Notes under the pieces: generated by a model | The model's database searches: none | Told to the model about the DNA's origin: nothing | Seen by the model: only the letters and a program-made list of their open reading frames with translations | Position numbers and translations under genes: made by a program | Shown here: piece by piece, positions 1 through 8,460 of the stretch | Position numbering within the stretch: position 1 is the stretch's first letter | Layout: each line of letters begins with the position of its first letter | Assembly: GCF_963665355.1 (NCBI RefSeq) | Contig: NZ_OY762229.1 | Location: forward strand, 124,001-188,000 | Direction: 5' to 3' | Length of the DNA: 64,000 nt | Source of the DNA: an uncultured Desulfobacter sp. | GTDB lineage: Bacteria > Desulfobacterota > Desulfobacteria > Desulfobacterales > Desulfobacteraceae

Positions 1-576
1 CAGAATAATCAAAGCCCACATGATCTTATCGATAATGGCGTCCCCGATGTGTAAAATGTCATCCACCAGGCCGTTAAGCAGGGCCAATGGACCCGGCAGG
101 TTTACATTTCCTTTAAACTGCTCTGCCACAATGGGAAAGAACTCCAGATAAAGTACATTGAGATAGCACATGACGCACATGGCCACTTCAAACAATACGG
201 AGTTGGTATTCCAGTTGAACATGGGTTTCCAGATCGCCCAGGAACGGCCGATATCCACAATCAGCCCAAGAACCACAAAGGTGTACCCTAAAACAGCGGT
301 GAGCAGTGCTGGCCGGGTGACAGGTTCATAGGCATGCCGACCAAAAATATGGGCCACAGCCGCCGTCGTAAATCCGCCGGCAGCCAGGGCCACGCCTGTG
401 GCTACATCCACACCCACCCAAAGCCCCCAGGGCCGGGCCGTGCTTAAATTTGCCACATATCCGATCCCCCCGGTAAACCGGGCAAGAATGGCGACAGCAC
501 CGGCAATCATAAAGGCCACCATCACCAGAACCCCGGGGGTCCAGAACGGTTTTCTTAATGCCATGGGTTTATGCAT
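1..576 (-). CDS. hybB: HybB/NrfD-like membrane subunit of an oxidoreductase (partial, 3' end outside window)
   Basis: The frame is open from an ATG at 576 to the left edge, giving 192 codons without a stop. The protein is very hydrophobic. It begins with a short basic segment, then a membrane helix at about residues 13-33, and further helices follow. The stretch around residues 45-60 ([12 protein letters not shown]) is typical of HybB/NrfD-type quinone-interacting anchor proteins, which pass electrons between a periplasmic ferredoxin-like subunit and membrane quinones. The ATG overlaps the end of the upstream hybA-like gene by 8 nt, so the two are probably translationally coupled. The substrate of the complex cannot be told because the catalytic subunit is not in the window. 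Confidence 0.8.
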   Translation of the reverse strand, partial: MHKPMALRKPFWTPGVLVMVAFMIAGAVAILARFTGGIGYVANLSTARPWGLWVGVDVATGVALAAGGFTTAAVAHIFGRHAYEPVTRPALLTAVLGYTFVVLGLIVDIGRSWAIWKPMFNWNTNSVLFEVAMCVMCYLNVLYLEFFPIVAEQFKGNVNLPGPLALLNGLVDDILHIGDAIIDKIMWALIIL

Positions 577-1498
577 TACGACCTCCTTTCTGAGAAGGCG
601 TCTCTTTGGGTTTTTGGGCTTTGTGTGTGCCGAACATAATCGCGCCTAAAAGGCTGAAAAGTGCAATGGGCGACCACAGATAACTGAACAGTGAGTGCTG
701 GATGTTTTCCGACAGCTTTGGCATGGGCTTATCCGGCAAAACCGGCAGGTTGACCGTTTCAAAGGGAACTGCAGAGATATAAAGCCAGGAGGTGCCCCCC
801 GCCTCTTTCTCCCCGTAGATGTGGTCAATATACTTACCCGGGTTCTGGGCCAGCCGTTTTTGGGCCATGTTTAACAGGGGGTTGCGTTTGCCGAATGTCA
901 GGGCTTCGGTGGGGCAGATGGTGGCGCATCCGGGCAGTCCGCCATCCTTTGATATCCTGTCGTAGCAGAAAGTGCATTTCATCACCCGGGGGGTGACAGG
1001 ATCAAAATACTCGTATGCCGGAATCTCAAAGGGACAGGCCACCATGCAGTAGCGGCAGCCGATGCATTTATCCACATTGTACCGCACCGCACCGGTCTCG
1101 TCCTTGGTTAGCGCACCCACAATGCAGGCCGACACACAGGCCGGATCCTGGCAATGCATGCACTGGACCTTGGCAAAGGTGGGAACCGGGGCATCATTTT
1201 CATCCACTGTTCCGGTAAAATATCGGTTGACCACCGTATAGGCCTTATCGTCCGGACGCCGCTTCTTTTCAAAAATAGTACATTGACAGGCAGCCCGTTC
1301 CGGTGTTGGCAAATGGTTGACTTCGGCGCAGGCCTCTTCGCATTTGCGGCACCCCACACACCGGGTCAGGTCCACCAGGCACCCGAACGGATCAGGCGGG
1401 GATTTAGACTGCCAGGCGTCGGCGGCTGCCGGCGCAACGGTTGCCGTAGCCGTAGCCACGCCCATGATTTTAAAAAAATGCCTTCTGCTCAGCTGCAT
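569..1498 (-). CDS. hybA: HybA-like periplasmic 4Fe-4S ferredoxin subunit with Tat signal
   Basis: 309 residues. The N-terminus carries a twin-arginine signal (SRRHFFK followed by an Ala-rich segment). Four cysteine clusters follow ([31 protein letters not shown]...CATIC), as expected for four [4Fe-4S] centres of the HybA/DsrO class. A C-terminal hydrophobic helix at about residues 273-293 would anchor it to the membrane, as in HybA. It should carry electrons in the periplasm between a dehydrogenase or hydrogenase and the HybB-like partner encoded immediately downstream. The start is supported by GGAGG four bases upstream. The gene lies about 90 nt downstream of a sigma-54-type promoter and is divergent from a sigma-54 activator. 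Assignment to hydrogenase rather than another complex is inferred. Confidence 0.82.
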   Translation of the reverse strand: MQLSRRHFFKIMGVATATATVAPAAADAWQSKSPPDPFGCLVDLTRCVGCRKCEEACAEVNHLPTPERAACQCTIFEKKRRPDDKAYTVVNRYFTGTVDENDAPVPTFAKVQCMHCQDPACVSACIVGALTKDETGAVRYNVDKCIGCRYCMVACPFEIPAYEYFDPVTPRVMKCTFCYDRISKDGGLPGCATICPTEALTFGKRNPLLNMAQKRLAQNPGKYIDHIYGEKEAGGTSWLYISAVPFETVNLPVLPDKPMPKLSENIQHSLFSYLWSPIALFSLLGAIMFGTHKAQKPKETPSQKGGRNA

Positions 1499-1595
1499 TG
1501 ATCCTCCACAAAAATTGAAGCGTCATACTGCATAAATGATTCATGCAAACGCTTGGTTTTCTCTTTTCTTTGCCTATTTCGAATTTGATGGAATA

Positions 1596-1613
1596 TTGCA
1601 ACGGTCATGCCGA
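1596..1613 (-). promoter_or_regulatory. sigma-54 -24/-12 promoter for the hybA-hybB-like operon
   Basis: Read on the minus strand, the site is TCGGCATGACCGTTGCAA, with the invariant GG and GC separated by exactly 10 bases. It lies about 100 bases upstream of the hybA-like start, and a sigma-54 activator gene is divergent next to it. Confidence 0.65.
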
Positions 1614-1699
1614 ATTCCTATGAAAATCACAACCTGCTATTTTTACGATATTTTTTGAAATTTATACTGGCAGACAAGCGCCCAAGGTGTTAAATTTGT

Positions 1700-1747
1700 T
1701 TAAACATGTGTTAAAATATTTACTGGAAAGCTTAAACACATGTTTAA
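1700..1747. promoter_or_regulatory. Two dyad activator sites (TTAAACA-N2-TGTTTAA type)
   Basis: The sites are 1700-1715 (TTAAACATGTGTTAAA) and 1732-1747 (TTAAACACATGTTTAA), with centres 32 bp apart (three helical turns). A further half site, TGTTAAA, lies at 1688-1694. They sit about 90-150 bp upstream of the sigma-54 promoter and just before the activator gene. This fits an enhancer for the activator encoded at 1781, possibly also autoregulatory. Confidence 0.55.
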
Positions 1748-1780
1748 CGCTTAAATAGAATAGCAATCGTGAGGGGATGT

Positions 1781-3184
1781 ATGCAGATACATGAACACGA
1801 AATGGATGTATTCTGGGAAAAGATAGTCAACACGATCAACGATGGGTTGATGTTTATTGGGCCGGACGGGACCATTCAGATGGTTAACAAGGCTTTTGAA
1901 AATCTGACCGGCTATACATCGGCCCAGGCTGTGGGTATGTCCTGCCGTATGTTAGAATGTGACGCCTGTGAGCAGACCCTGGCTCCCTTAGATAAGTCAG
2001 TCTGGTGTCGTCTGTTTGCCCCCCGGGAGGCGGAAATGCAGAAGTGCCGATGCCTGATCAAGCGCAGAGACGGCAGCTATCTGCCTGTTTTAAAAAATGC
2101 CGCGGCATTTAGAAATGAACACCAGAATGTGGTAGGGGTGGTTGAAACCTTGACCGACATTTCGGAACTTGAGCGCCTGGATAAACAGGTGAATATGCTT
2201 GCCAGACAGCGCAGCCATGACAATGACTTTTTTGGCATGACAGGCAAATCACAGCAAATGGAAACCGTGTTTGACATGATCCGAAAGGCTTCGGATTCCA
2301 ATGCCCCTGTAATAATTCTGGGAGAAAGCGGGGCCGGCAAGGAGTTGGTTGCCGATGCCATTCATCTGAATGGTGCCAGAAAACAAGGACCGTTTATCCG
2401 GCTCAATTGCGCGGCCTTAAACCCGGCGGTCCTGGAAAGCGAGATGTTCGGTCATGTTAAAGGGGCATTCACCGGGGCCCACAGCAACCGCGTTGGCCGA
2501 TTTGAGGCGGCACACCAGGGCAGTTTCTTTTTGGACGAAATCGGCGACATGCCCCTGCCCCTGCAAACCAAACTGTTGCGGGTGCTTGAGTCCGGGCAGT
2601 TTGAACGCGTGGGCGAGATCACCCCCGTCCGGGTGAATGTCAGAATCATCACAGCCACTAACAAAAATCTTGAAGCACTGATTGAAAAAAATGAATTCCG
2701 TCAGGACCTGTTTTTTCGAATCAACGTTATTCCCATTTACCTGCCGCCGCTCAGGCAGCGCACCGAAGACATCCCGTTGCTTGTAAACACCTTTATTCGG
2801 CAGTGCAATCAAAGCACCGGAAAAACCATCTCCGGCGTCAGCCGGGACGTGATGGACTTGTTCATGTCATACCAATGGCCCGGCAATATCCGTGAACTCA
2901 AAAATGCCATGGATTACGCATTTGTGACGGCTGACGGCCCGACAATCCAGCTCAATCATATTCCCAAGCGCCTTGGTGCAGATGCCGCGATATCGACCAG
3001 GCCATCAAATACAGAGCGTCCAGATGACACAACCGATGAAAAACAGCAACTAATTGATGCCTTGAGAAAGGCAAACGGAAACCAGACCTGTGCAGCAAAA
3101 CTTCTCAATATCAACCGTGTCACGGTATGGAACCGAATGAAGAAGTATCAGATCGATTTGCAGAAAACGTTGACATGCAAGTGA
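1781..3184 (+). CDS. sigma-54-dependent transcriptional activator with cysteine-containing PAS domain
   Basis: About 467 residues. An N-terminal PAS domain (residues ~10-130) contains several Cys, including ECDAC and a C-terminal KCRC. A similar Cys pattern occurs in the PAS repeats of the chemoreceptor at 59672. The AAA+ domain has Walker A GESGAGKE at about residue 181, the sigma-54 contact loop GAFTGA at about 229 and Walker B FLDEIGD. A Fis-type helix-turn-helix ends the protein (QTCAAKLLNINRVTVWNRMK). It should bind upstream sites and drive sigma-54 promoters after sensing a redox or ligand signal. ATG 1781 is chosen because GAGGGG lies four bases before it; an in-frame GTG at 1769 would add four residues. 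The likely target is the divergent hybAB-like operon. Confidence 0.88.
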   Translation: MQIHEHEMDVFWEKIVNTINDGLMFIGPDGTIQMVNKAFENLTGYTSAQAVGMSCRMLECDACEQTLAPLDKSVWCRLFAPREAEMQKCRCLIKRRDGSYLPVLKNAAAFRNEHQNVVGVVETLTDISELERLDKQVNMLARQRSHDNDFFGMTGKSQQMETVFDMIRKASDSNAPVIILGESGAGKELVADAIHLNGARKQGPFIRLNCAALNPAVLESEMFGHVKGAFTGAHSNRVGRFEAAHQGSFFLDEIGDMPLPLQTKLLRVLESGQFERVGEITPVRVNVRIITATNKNLEALIEKNEFRQDLFFRINVIPIYLPPLRQRTEDIPLLVNTFIRQCNQSTGKTISGVSRDVMDLFMSYQWPGNIRELKNAMDYAFVTADGPTIQLNHIPKRLGADAAISTRPSNTERPDDTTDEKQQLIDALRKANGNQTCAAKLLNINRVTVWNRMKKYQIDLQKTLTCK

Positions 3185-3257
3185 TTTAAAATTACCGGAA
3201 TCATCAATATTAAAAAGCCCGCGCATTAGCGCGCTAAGTTCATGACGGTGATAACAA

Positions 3258-3401
3258 GTGAACCCGTTATTTCAGCCGAAGGAGGATGGCGCTGTTCCCG
3301 GCGCCGGCATTGCAGTGCAGACCTATGGCGACTTTCTCAATCCTGAATTGGTTTATGACTTTTCAGTCTCCCAGATCCCGGCAGTTGAGTATTGGAATTG
3401 A
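3258..3401 (+). pseudogene. Possible remnant of an IS91-family transposase
   Basis: A 47-codon open frame (GTG to TGA) includes GAVPGAGIAVQTYGDFLN. This resembles the conserved segment before the HUH motif of IS91-type transposases (consensus like PGAVVAIQTFGDFL..HPHLH). The following residues do not continue the family match and the HLH motif is absent, so at most a fragment remains. It sits in a 539-bp gap (3185-3723) whose only other visible structures are the palindrome at 3539-3594 and the serA terminator. The similarity is recalled from the family and was not searched. Confidence 0.35.
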
Positions 3402-3538
3402 TTTTCACTGTACGCGGGGTTTCGGGTGAGGTGCGCCTAAAACCAGCTTAAATTTGGGAGTTTTCATATTTGCTTTGGAGATTTATGATACCGACTGTCC
3501 TTTTGCCTCTGTCCTGCTGCATCCCTTTTTTTCGGAGA

Positions 3539-3594
3539 ATGCCCCCGCCCGGTCACAGGCACAACATGTTGTGCCTGTGACCGGGCGGGGGCAT
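3539..3594. repeat. 56-bp perfect palindrome
   Basis: Two 28-base arms meet at ACA|TGT with no spacer. The outer part is GC-rich (ATGCCCCCGCCCGG...) and the inner part reads CAGGCACAACA. It is perfect along its whole length and could extrude a cruciform or form a very stable RNA hairpin. A T-rich stretch begins about 16 bases after it on the plus strand. Confidence 0.9.
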
Positions 3595-3670
3595 ATTTCA
3601 AGCGTCTGATATTTTTTTATGCTTTGGGAGTCAAAAAGCAAGTTCCTATCTGTCCGGGTGGCTTTTTGTC

Positions 3671-3696
3671 CAAACAAAAGTTCCCGTTCAGGAACT
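3671..3696 (-). terminator. Candidate rho-independent terminator of serC-serA
   Basis: On the minus strand the stem AGTTCC/GGAACT with a 6-base loop is followed by TTTTGTTTG. It begins about 28 bases after the serA stop codon. The stem is short, so strength is uncertain. Confidence 0.5.
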
Positions 3697-3723
3697 AAAT
3701 ATTACAGACCATTAGTTCAAATA

Positions 3724-5307
3724 CTAAAGTTCAAACGTGGTCATAGTGTTCACAAGCTCAAGCGCCTCAATCTCCTTGACCACCTCAGGCGGTACCTGGG
3801 TATCGGTTCTCAGGAATATAATATTTCTATCTCCGTCGTCCTCACGCCCAACCATCATCCTGGCAATGTTGATGCTGTGCTCGCCTAATTTCTGACCGAT
3901 GGCACCGATGGAGCCGGGTTTGTCCACATTGTGGATTATGCTCAGATGCCCCTCGGGAATAACTTCCAGGCGGAATTTATTAATTCTTACAATACGGGCG
4001 TCATCCTTTCCAAAAATGGTGCCTTCCAAAATATTGGTCTGGGTGTCCGTAACCACAGTCATCCGGACCAGATTCAGAAAGTTTCCGGCCTCCTGGGATG
4101 TGGATTCGCTGATTTTGATTCCCATCTCATTGGCCAGGGAAACGGCATTTACAGAGTTGACCTCGTCCCGGACGTATTCATTGAGCATGCCCTTGATTCC
4201 ATTAATGGTCAGGGGTTTGAGATCAAGGTCCGGAAATTTTCCAATGTACTCGATCTCTATCTCACGCACACCGCCCTTGCTATACTGGGCCTGCATTTTG
4301 CCCATTTGCTCCACCAGGTAGAGAAAGGGTTTAAGCTGTTTCAGCACATCACCGGTCACCGAGGGCACATTGACGGCATTGATCACGGTGTTGTGCAGCA
4401 GATAGGCAATAATCTGATTGGCGGCAGCCACGGAAACATTGGTCTGGGCCTCTTTGGTGGAGGCACCCAAATGGGGTGTGGCAATCACCTGGTCCAGCTG
4501 GAGCAGGGGATGATCTCCGCCCGGAGGTTCGGTGGCAAATACATCGAGGGCGGCACCGGCCACTTTTCCGGACTGGATGGCGTCATACAGGGCTGCTTCA
4601 TTGACAATGCCGCCCCTGGCACAGTTGATGACCATGACACCGGTTTTCATCTTTGCGAACGCCTGGGCATCCAGCAGATCAATGGTGGCATCCATTTTGG
4701 GCACATGGATGGTGATGTAATCCGACCGGGCATACAGTTCATCTAAAGTCACATATTCAAAACCTGCTTTTTCAATGTGCTCCGAGGAGATATTGGGATC
4801 GAACACAATGACGTTCATGCGCAGCCCTTTGCCGAGTCCTGCAGCAATGGATCCGATATTTCCAAATCCCACAACGCCTAAAGTCTTATTGAAAAGCTCG
4901 CGCCCCTGGAGCAGTTTCTTATCCCAGCGCCCGGCTTTCAGGGATGCGGTTCCCCTGGGAATATTGCGGGTCATGGCCATCATCATGGCCATGGCATGCT
5001 CGGCTGTGGTAATGGTGTTGCCCCCCGGGGTGTTCATGACGGCAACACCTTTTTTGGTGGCGGCGTCAATATCCACATTATCCAGGCCGATGCCGGCCCG
5101 GGCAACAACTTTAAGTTTCGTTGCGGACTCAAGCAGGTCCGCAGTCACCTTGGTGGCGCTGCGGATGGCCAGGGCATCGTACTGCCCGATGATTTCTTTG
5201 AGTTCTTCGGGTGAAAGCCCGGTCTTGACATCGACATCTATACCTTCCTGGTTTCTGAAAATATCAATGCCGGACTCATCCATTTTATCACTGACCAGTA
5301 CCTTCAT
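3724..5307 (-). CDS. serA: D-3-phosphoglycerate dehydrogenase
   Basis: 527 residues, the long form with ASB and ACT domains. It oxidises 3-phosphoglycerate to 3-phosphohydroxypyruvate with NAD+, the first step of serine synthesis. The Rossmann motif GVVGFGNIGS lies near residue 145. The catalytic Arg (NCARGG), Glu (FATEPP) and His (TPHLG) are all present. The C-terminal ACT domain (from about residue 455) is the usual serine-binding regulatory part. The start at 5307 is chosen over an in-frame start inside serC because it begins with the family N-terminus (MKVLVSD), overlaps the serC stop as TAATG, and is preceded by AAAGGAGG. Confidence 0.96.
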   Translation of the reverse strand: MKVLVSDKMDESGIDIFRNQEGIDVDVKTGLSPEELKEIIGQYDALAIRSATKVTADLLESATKLKVVARAGIGLDNVDIDAATKKGVAVMNTPGGNTITTAEHAMAMMMAMTRNIPRGTASLKAGRWDKKLLQGRELFNKTLGVVGFGNIGSIAAGLGKGLRMNVIVFDPNISSEHIEKAGFEYVTLDELYARSDYITIHVPKMDATIDLLDAQAFAKMKTGVMVINCARGGIVNEAALYDAIQSGKVAGAALDVFATEPPGGDHPLLQLDQVIATPHLGASTKEAQTNVSVAAANQIIAYLLHNTVINAVNVPSVTGDVLKQLKPFLYLVEQMGKMQAQYSKGGVREIEIEYIGKFPDLDLKPLTINGIKGMLNEYVRDEVNSVNAVSLANEMGIKISESTSQEAGNFLNLVRMTVVTDTQTNILEGTIFGKDDARIVRINKFRLEVIPEGHLSIIHNVDKPGSIGAIGQKLGEHSINIARMMVGREDDGDRNIIFLRTDTQVPPEVVKEIEALELVNTMTTFEL

Positions 5308-6395
5308 TATTTTGCCTCCTTTTGAAATACATCCATAAATTCCACCAGGGCTTTGATGCTCTCCATGGGGGAGGCATTGTAAATAGATGCCCGGCATCCG
5401 CCAACGGATCTGTGCCCTTTAAGACCGCCAAGGCCTTTTGCTGCTGCCTCTTTGATGAATTTTTGTTCAAGTTCCTCACTGGGCAGACGGAAGGTGACGT
5501 TCATCAGGGATCTGGAACCCTTTTCCGCCGTGGCCCGGTAAAAACTGCTGGCCTCAATGAGATCGTACAAAAGGCCTGCTTTTTCTTGATTATAAGCTTC
5601 CATCTTTTCAAGGCCGCCCATCTCCTCCTCGATCCATTTGAGCACCAGATCAATGGTATAGATGCCGAAACAGGGCGGGGTGTTATACATGGAATTTTTT
5701 TCTGCAAAGGTGGAGTACTTGAGCATGGAAGGCAGATCCGCATTGGCTGTCTCCAAAAGGTCTTTGCGCAGAATCACCATGCAGGTGCCCGACGGCCCTA
5801 AATTTTTCTGGGCGCCGGCATAGATCATGCCGAATTTTTCCATGGGAAGGGGCCGTGAAAAGAAATCGGATGACATATCTGCAATAATGGGAATCCCGCC
5901 GGTATCGGGAAAATCGGCATACTGGGTTCCCTTAATGGTGTTGTTGGAGGTTATGTGTACATACTTTGCATCTTTGCTGAAGGTGATATTTTTAGGGATA
6001 TATGAAAAGTCCTTGTCCTCGGAAGAGGCCACAACCACATGTTTTTTCTTCTGAATTTTAGCCTCTTTGATGGCTTTGGTGGACCAGGTCCCGGTATTGA
6101 CATAGTCGGCACTTTGATCGCCTGAAAGAAAATTCATGGGAATCATGGCGAACTGCAAAGAAGCCCCGCCCTGGAGAAAAAGAACATGGTACTGATCATC
6201 CAGGCCTAAAAGTCGTTTGGCCCGTTCCACGGCATCATTGATAACATTATCAAAATATGAAGATCTGTGGCTGATTTCTGTGATGGACATGCCTGAATTA
6301 TTGAAATTCAGGAAAGATGCCTGAATTTCTTTAAGAACCGACAGAGGCAGCACTGCCGGTCCGGCATTGAAATTGTGAATTCTATGGTCTGTCAT
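5307..6395 (-). CDS. serC: Phosphoserine aminotransferase
   Basis: 362 residues, the normal family length. It converts 3-phosphohydroxypyruvate and glutamate to phosphoserine and 2-oxoglutarate using PLP. It begins with the family motif HNFNAGPAVLP. The PLP-binding Lys is in AGAQKNLGPSG at about residue 195, and the C-terminal substrate motif GHRSVGGCRASIYNA is present. It is first in a two-gene serine operon; its stop codon overlaps the serA start, so the two enzymes of consecutive steps are coupled. No serB was seen in the window. Confidence 0.96.
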   Translation of the reverse strand: MTDHRIHNFNAGPAVLPLSVLKEIQASFLNFNNSGMSITEISHRSSYFDNVINDAVERAKRLLGLDDQYHVLFLQGGASLQFAMIPMNFLSGDQSADYVNTGTWSTKAIKEAKIQKKKHVVVASSEDKDFSYIPKNITFSKDAKYVHITSNNTIKGTQYADFPDTGGIPIIADMSSDFFSRPLPMEKFGMIYAGAQKNLGPSGTCMVILRKDLLETANADLPSMLKYSTFAEKNSMYNTPPCFGIYTIDLVLKWIEEEMGGLEKMEAYNQEKAGLLYDLIEASSFYRATAEKGSRSLMNVTFRLPSEELEQKFIKEAAAKGLGGLKGHRSVGGCRASIYNASPMESIKALVEFMDVFQKEAK

Positions 6396-6428
6396 TTTTT
6401 ACCTTTCTGTTAGGGGTTATCATTGCAT

Positions 6429-6450
6429 ATTATATGTAATAATCATTATT
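6429..6450 (-). promoter_or_regulatory. Candidate serC promoter -10 with overlapping AT-rich dyad
   Basis: On the minus strand a TATAAT lies at 6434-6429, about 34 bases before the serC start. Directly upstream is the perfect dyad AATAAT-C-ATTATT (6438-6450), which would lie in the -35/spacer region and resembles a Fur/PerR-type operator. No clear -35 hexamer was found. Apart from this and the promoter at 6749-6777, nothing else is evident in the 6396-6844 gap. Confidence 0.4.
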
Positions 6451-6748
6451 CCTTTGGTTCAAATCTTTGTGCCTCAAGGCGCCTTTCAATATCACGGTGA
6501 AGAATATACGTCCACCTGTGAATCAACGGTTTATCTTAAATATAGAAACACGTCTTTGTTTTCACTTCCCGTGTCTTTCCATTGCCTCACAACAAAGGCA
6601 ATCTTATTTCCAACCCTATTCATTAACGCCGTCGCTGATGAAAATCAATAGCTTAACACTCCTTGTGTAAAAAATCATTGACCTGCAAACGAAAAAGCAA
6701 GAAGGCTTGCCCCGGCTCGTCTTCCTTTGGTGCACCGGGAAGTTTCTG

Positions 6749-6777
6749 TTGACAGCAAATCACGAGGCGTGATTATC
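6749..6777 (+). promoter_or_regulatory. Candidate promoter with internal operator upstream of the radical SAM gene
   Basis: TTGACA at 6749-6754 is followed 16 bases later by GATTAT (6771-6776). Between them is the inverted repeat AATCACG-AGG-CGTGATT (6758-6774), ideally placed to block RNA polymerase. A second small inverted repeat (TTGTGCC-A-GGCACAA) lies downstream at 6791-6805. Confidence 0.4.
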
Positions 6778-6844
6778 TCCATCACGCAGATTGTGCCAGG
6801 CACAACAGTAATGTAAACAATCCAAAAGTGGGAACAGGTTTTAT

Positions 6845-8425
6845 ATGAAGATCGCGCTGGTGGCTCCGCCGTATCCCCTGGAAGAGGCACCCTCCCCGCC
6901 CCTGGGCATCTGCTACGTTGCAGCAGCCTGCATCAGGGCAGGGGCGGATGTTGCAATTTTCGACTATATTGTCCGCAGATACAGCCCTGAAAACCTGGCC
7001 CGGGATATTGAACGGTTTGAACCCGATGTGCTGGGCATCACGGCCGTCACCATGAATTATAAAAAAGCGGCACAGATCCTGGTCCAGGCAAAAAAAATCA
7101 AGCCATCCCTGGTCACTCTCTTTGGAGGTCCCCACGTCTCATTTGATGTGGAAAACACCCTGATGGACTATCCAGCAACCGATCTTGTGGTCATCGGCGA
7201 GGCAGAAAAAACCCTTGAAGAGCTGGTGCCGGTGTTGACCCGGAAAGAGCTCTGGCCAACCATCCCCGGCATTGCGTTTTTACGCAACGGCAATGTCATC
7301 CGCACCCCGCCCAGACCGTTTATCCAGGACCTTGACACGCTGCCCATGCCGGCCCGGCATCTTCTGCCCCTGTCGCGTTACCAGGCTTTAGGCTATCCTG
7401 TGAGCATCATTACCAGCCGGGGATGCCCCAACAAGTGCATCTTCTGCCTGGGGCGCAAAATGGTGGGATTCAAGGTCCGTCACCGGTCTGTCCAGAAGGT
7501 GGTGGATGAGATTGAAACCATCCTGAATTACGGCATGACTTTCATCAATATTGCCGACGACCTTTTCACCTCCAGCCGAACCCGGGTTTTTGAGTTCTGC
7601 GAAGAGGTAAAAAAAAGGAAACTGTGCTTTTCCTGGAGCGTGTTTGCACGGGTAAACACCGTGGATGTTGAAATCCTTGAAGCCATGAAGGAAGCCGGGT
7701 GCCATGCGGTCAGTTTCGGCATTGAGTCGGGAAACAGCCAGATGCTGGCCCGGGTCCGCAAGGGCATCACACTGGACCAGGCCAGGGCCGCCGCTTCAGC
7801 CTGCAAACAATCCGGCATTATTGCCCATGGCTCTTTTCTGGCGGGCCTTCCCGGAGAGTCCCGGGAAAGCCTCAACGATTCCAAAAAATTCAGCCAGGAG
7901 CTCAACATCCTCTACGGCTACCACTTTCTGGCGCCTTTTCCCGGCACCACCATCCGTGAGAATGTTCACGCCTATGACCTTGAAATTTTGAGCAATGACT
8001 GGGATCTGTACGATGCGGATCATGCCATTGTACGAACATCAAACCTTTCGGCCCGGGATATTGAACGCTTTGTCAATGATGCCGTGACACCCATCGCAAA
8101 AAACTGGGAGGAAAAGGTGCAGCGGTTTCATACGAACCGTGTCAGCGCTGACGAGTGGCTTGAGGTGGCGGGCCATTTCCGGACCCGGATGATTTTTACC
8201 GCCCTGAGCCTGGACCTGCTGGAAATCCACGGGACCCAGCCCGGGAATTTTGACCAGGCCCTTGGTTTGCTGACGGATAAAATCGCAGAAGCGTCCCGGC
8301 TTGAACCAGACTTTGTAAAGGAACAGCTGTCCGATCTGATTCAAAAAAACCTGATCCGGTTCACCCCCCATGACGGTGGCATCCGTTTCTTTTGGGGACA
8401 TAACAACAAAATACCTGTTTTATAA
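6845..8425 (+). CDS. B12-binding-domain radical SAM protein
   Basis: 526 residues. An N-terminal cobalamin-binding-like Rossmann domain (residues ~1-140, MKIALVAPPYP...LGICYVAAA) precedes a radical SAM core with the cluster motif CPNKCIFC at about residue 195. A C-terminal tail of about 130 residues follows. The classical B12 motif DxHxxG is not evident, as in many members. Such proteins use a [4Fe-4S] cluster and SAM to make radicals, commonly for methylation or ring chemistry on lipids, cofactors or natural products; the substrate here is unknown. The Shine-Dalgarno sequence is weak. A SpoU-type methyltransferase gene follows after 35 bases, so they may be co-transcribed. Confidence 0.85.
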   Translation: MKIALVAPPYPLEEAPSPPLGICYVAAACIRAGADVAIFDYIVRRYSPENLARDIERFEPDVLGITAVTMNYKKAAQILVQAKKIKPSLVTLFGGPHVSFDVENTLMDYPATDLVVIGEAEKTLEELVPVLTRKELWPTIPGIAFLRNGNVIRTPPRPFIQDLDTLPMPARHLLPLSRYQALGYPVSIITSRGCPNKCIFCLGRKMVGFKVRHRSVQKVVDEIETILNYGMTFINIADDLFTSSRTRVFEFCEEVKKRKLCFSWSVFARVNTVDVEILEAMKEAGCHAVSFGIESGNSQMLARVRKGITLDQARAAASACKQSGIIAHGSFLAGLPGESRESLNDSKKFSQELNILYGYHFLAPFPGTTIRENVHAYDLEILSNDWDLYDADHAIVRTSNLSARDIERFVNDAVTPIAKNWEEKVQRFHTNRVSADEWLEVAGHFRTRMIFTALSLDLLEIHGTQPGNFDQALGLLTDKIAEASRLEPDFVKEQLSDLIQKNLIRFTPHDGGIRFFWGHNNKIPVL

Positions 8426-8460
8426 TTCCGGGGGCCGCGGGATTATAAAGGGAGAAAAAG

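Noticed and set aside
6421-6490. TTCAAATC-type loop suggesting a tRNA
   Set aside because: No acceptor or anticodon stem can be folded and the region is AT-rich.
6791-6805. Inverted repeat TTGTGCC-A-GGCACAA sharing a core with the palindrome at 3539-3594
   Set aside because: The shared core is only seven bases, so a common origin cannot be supported.
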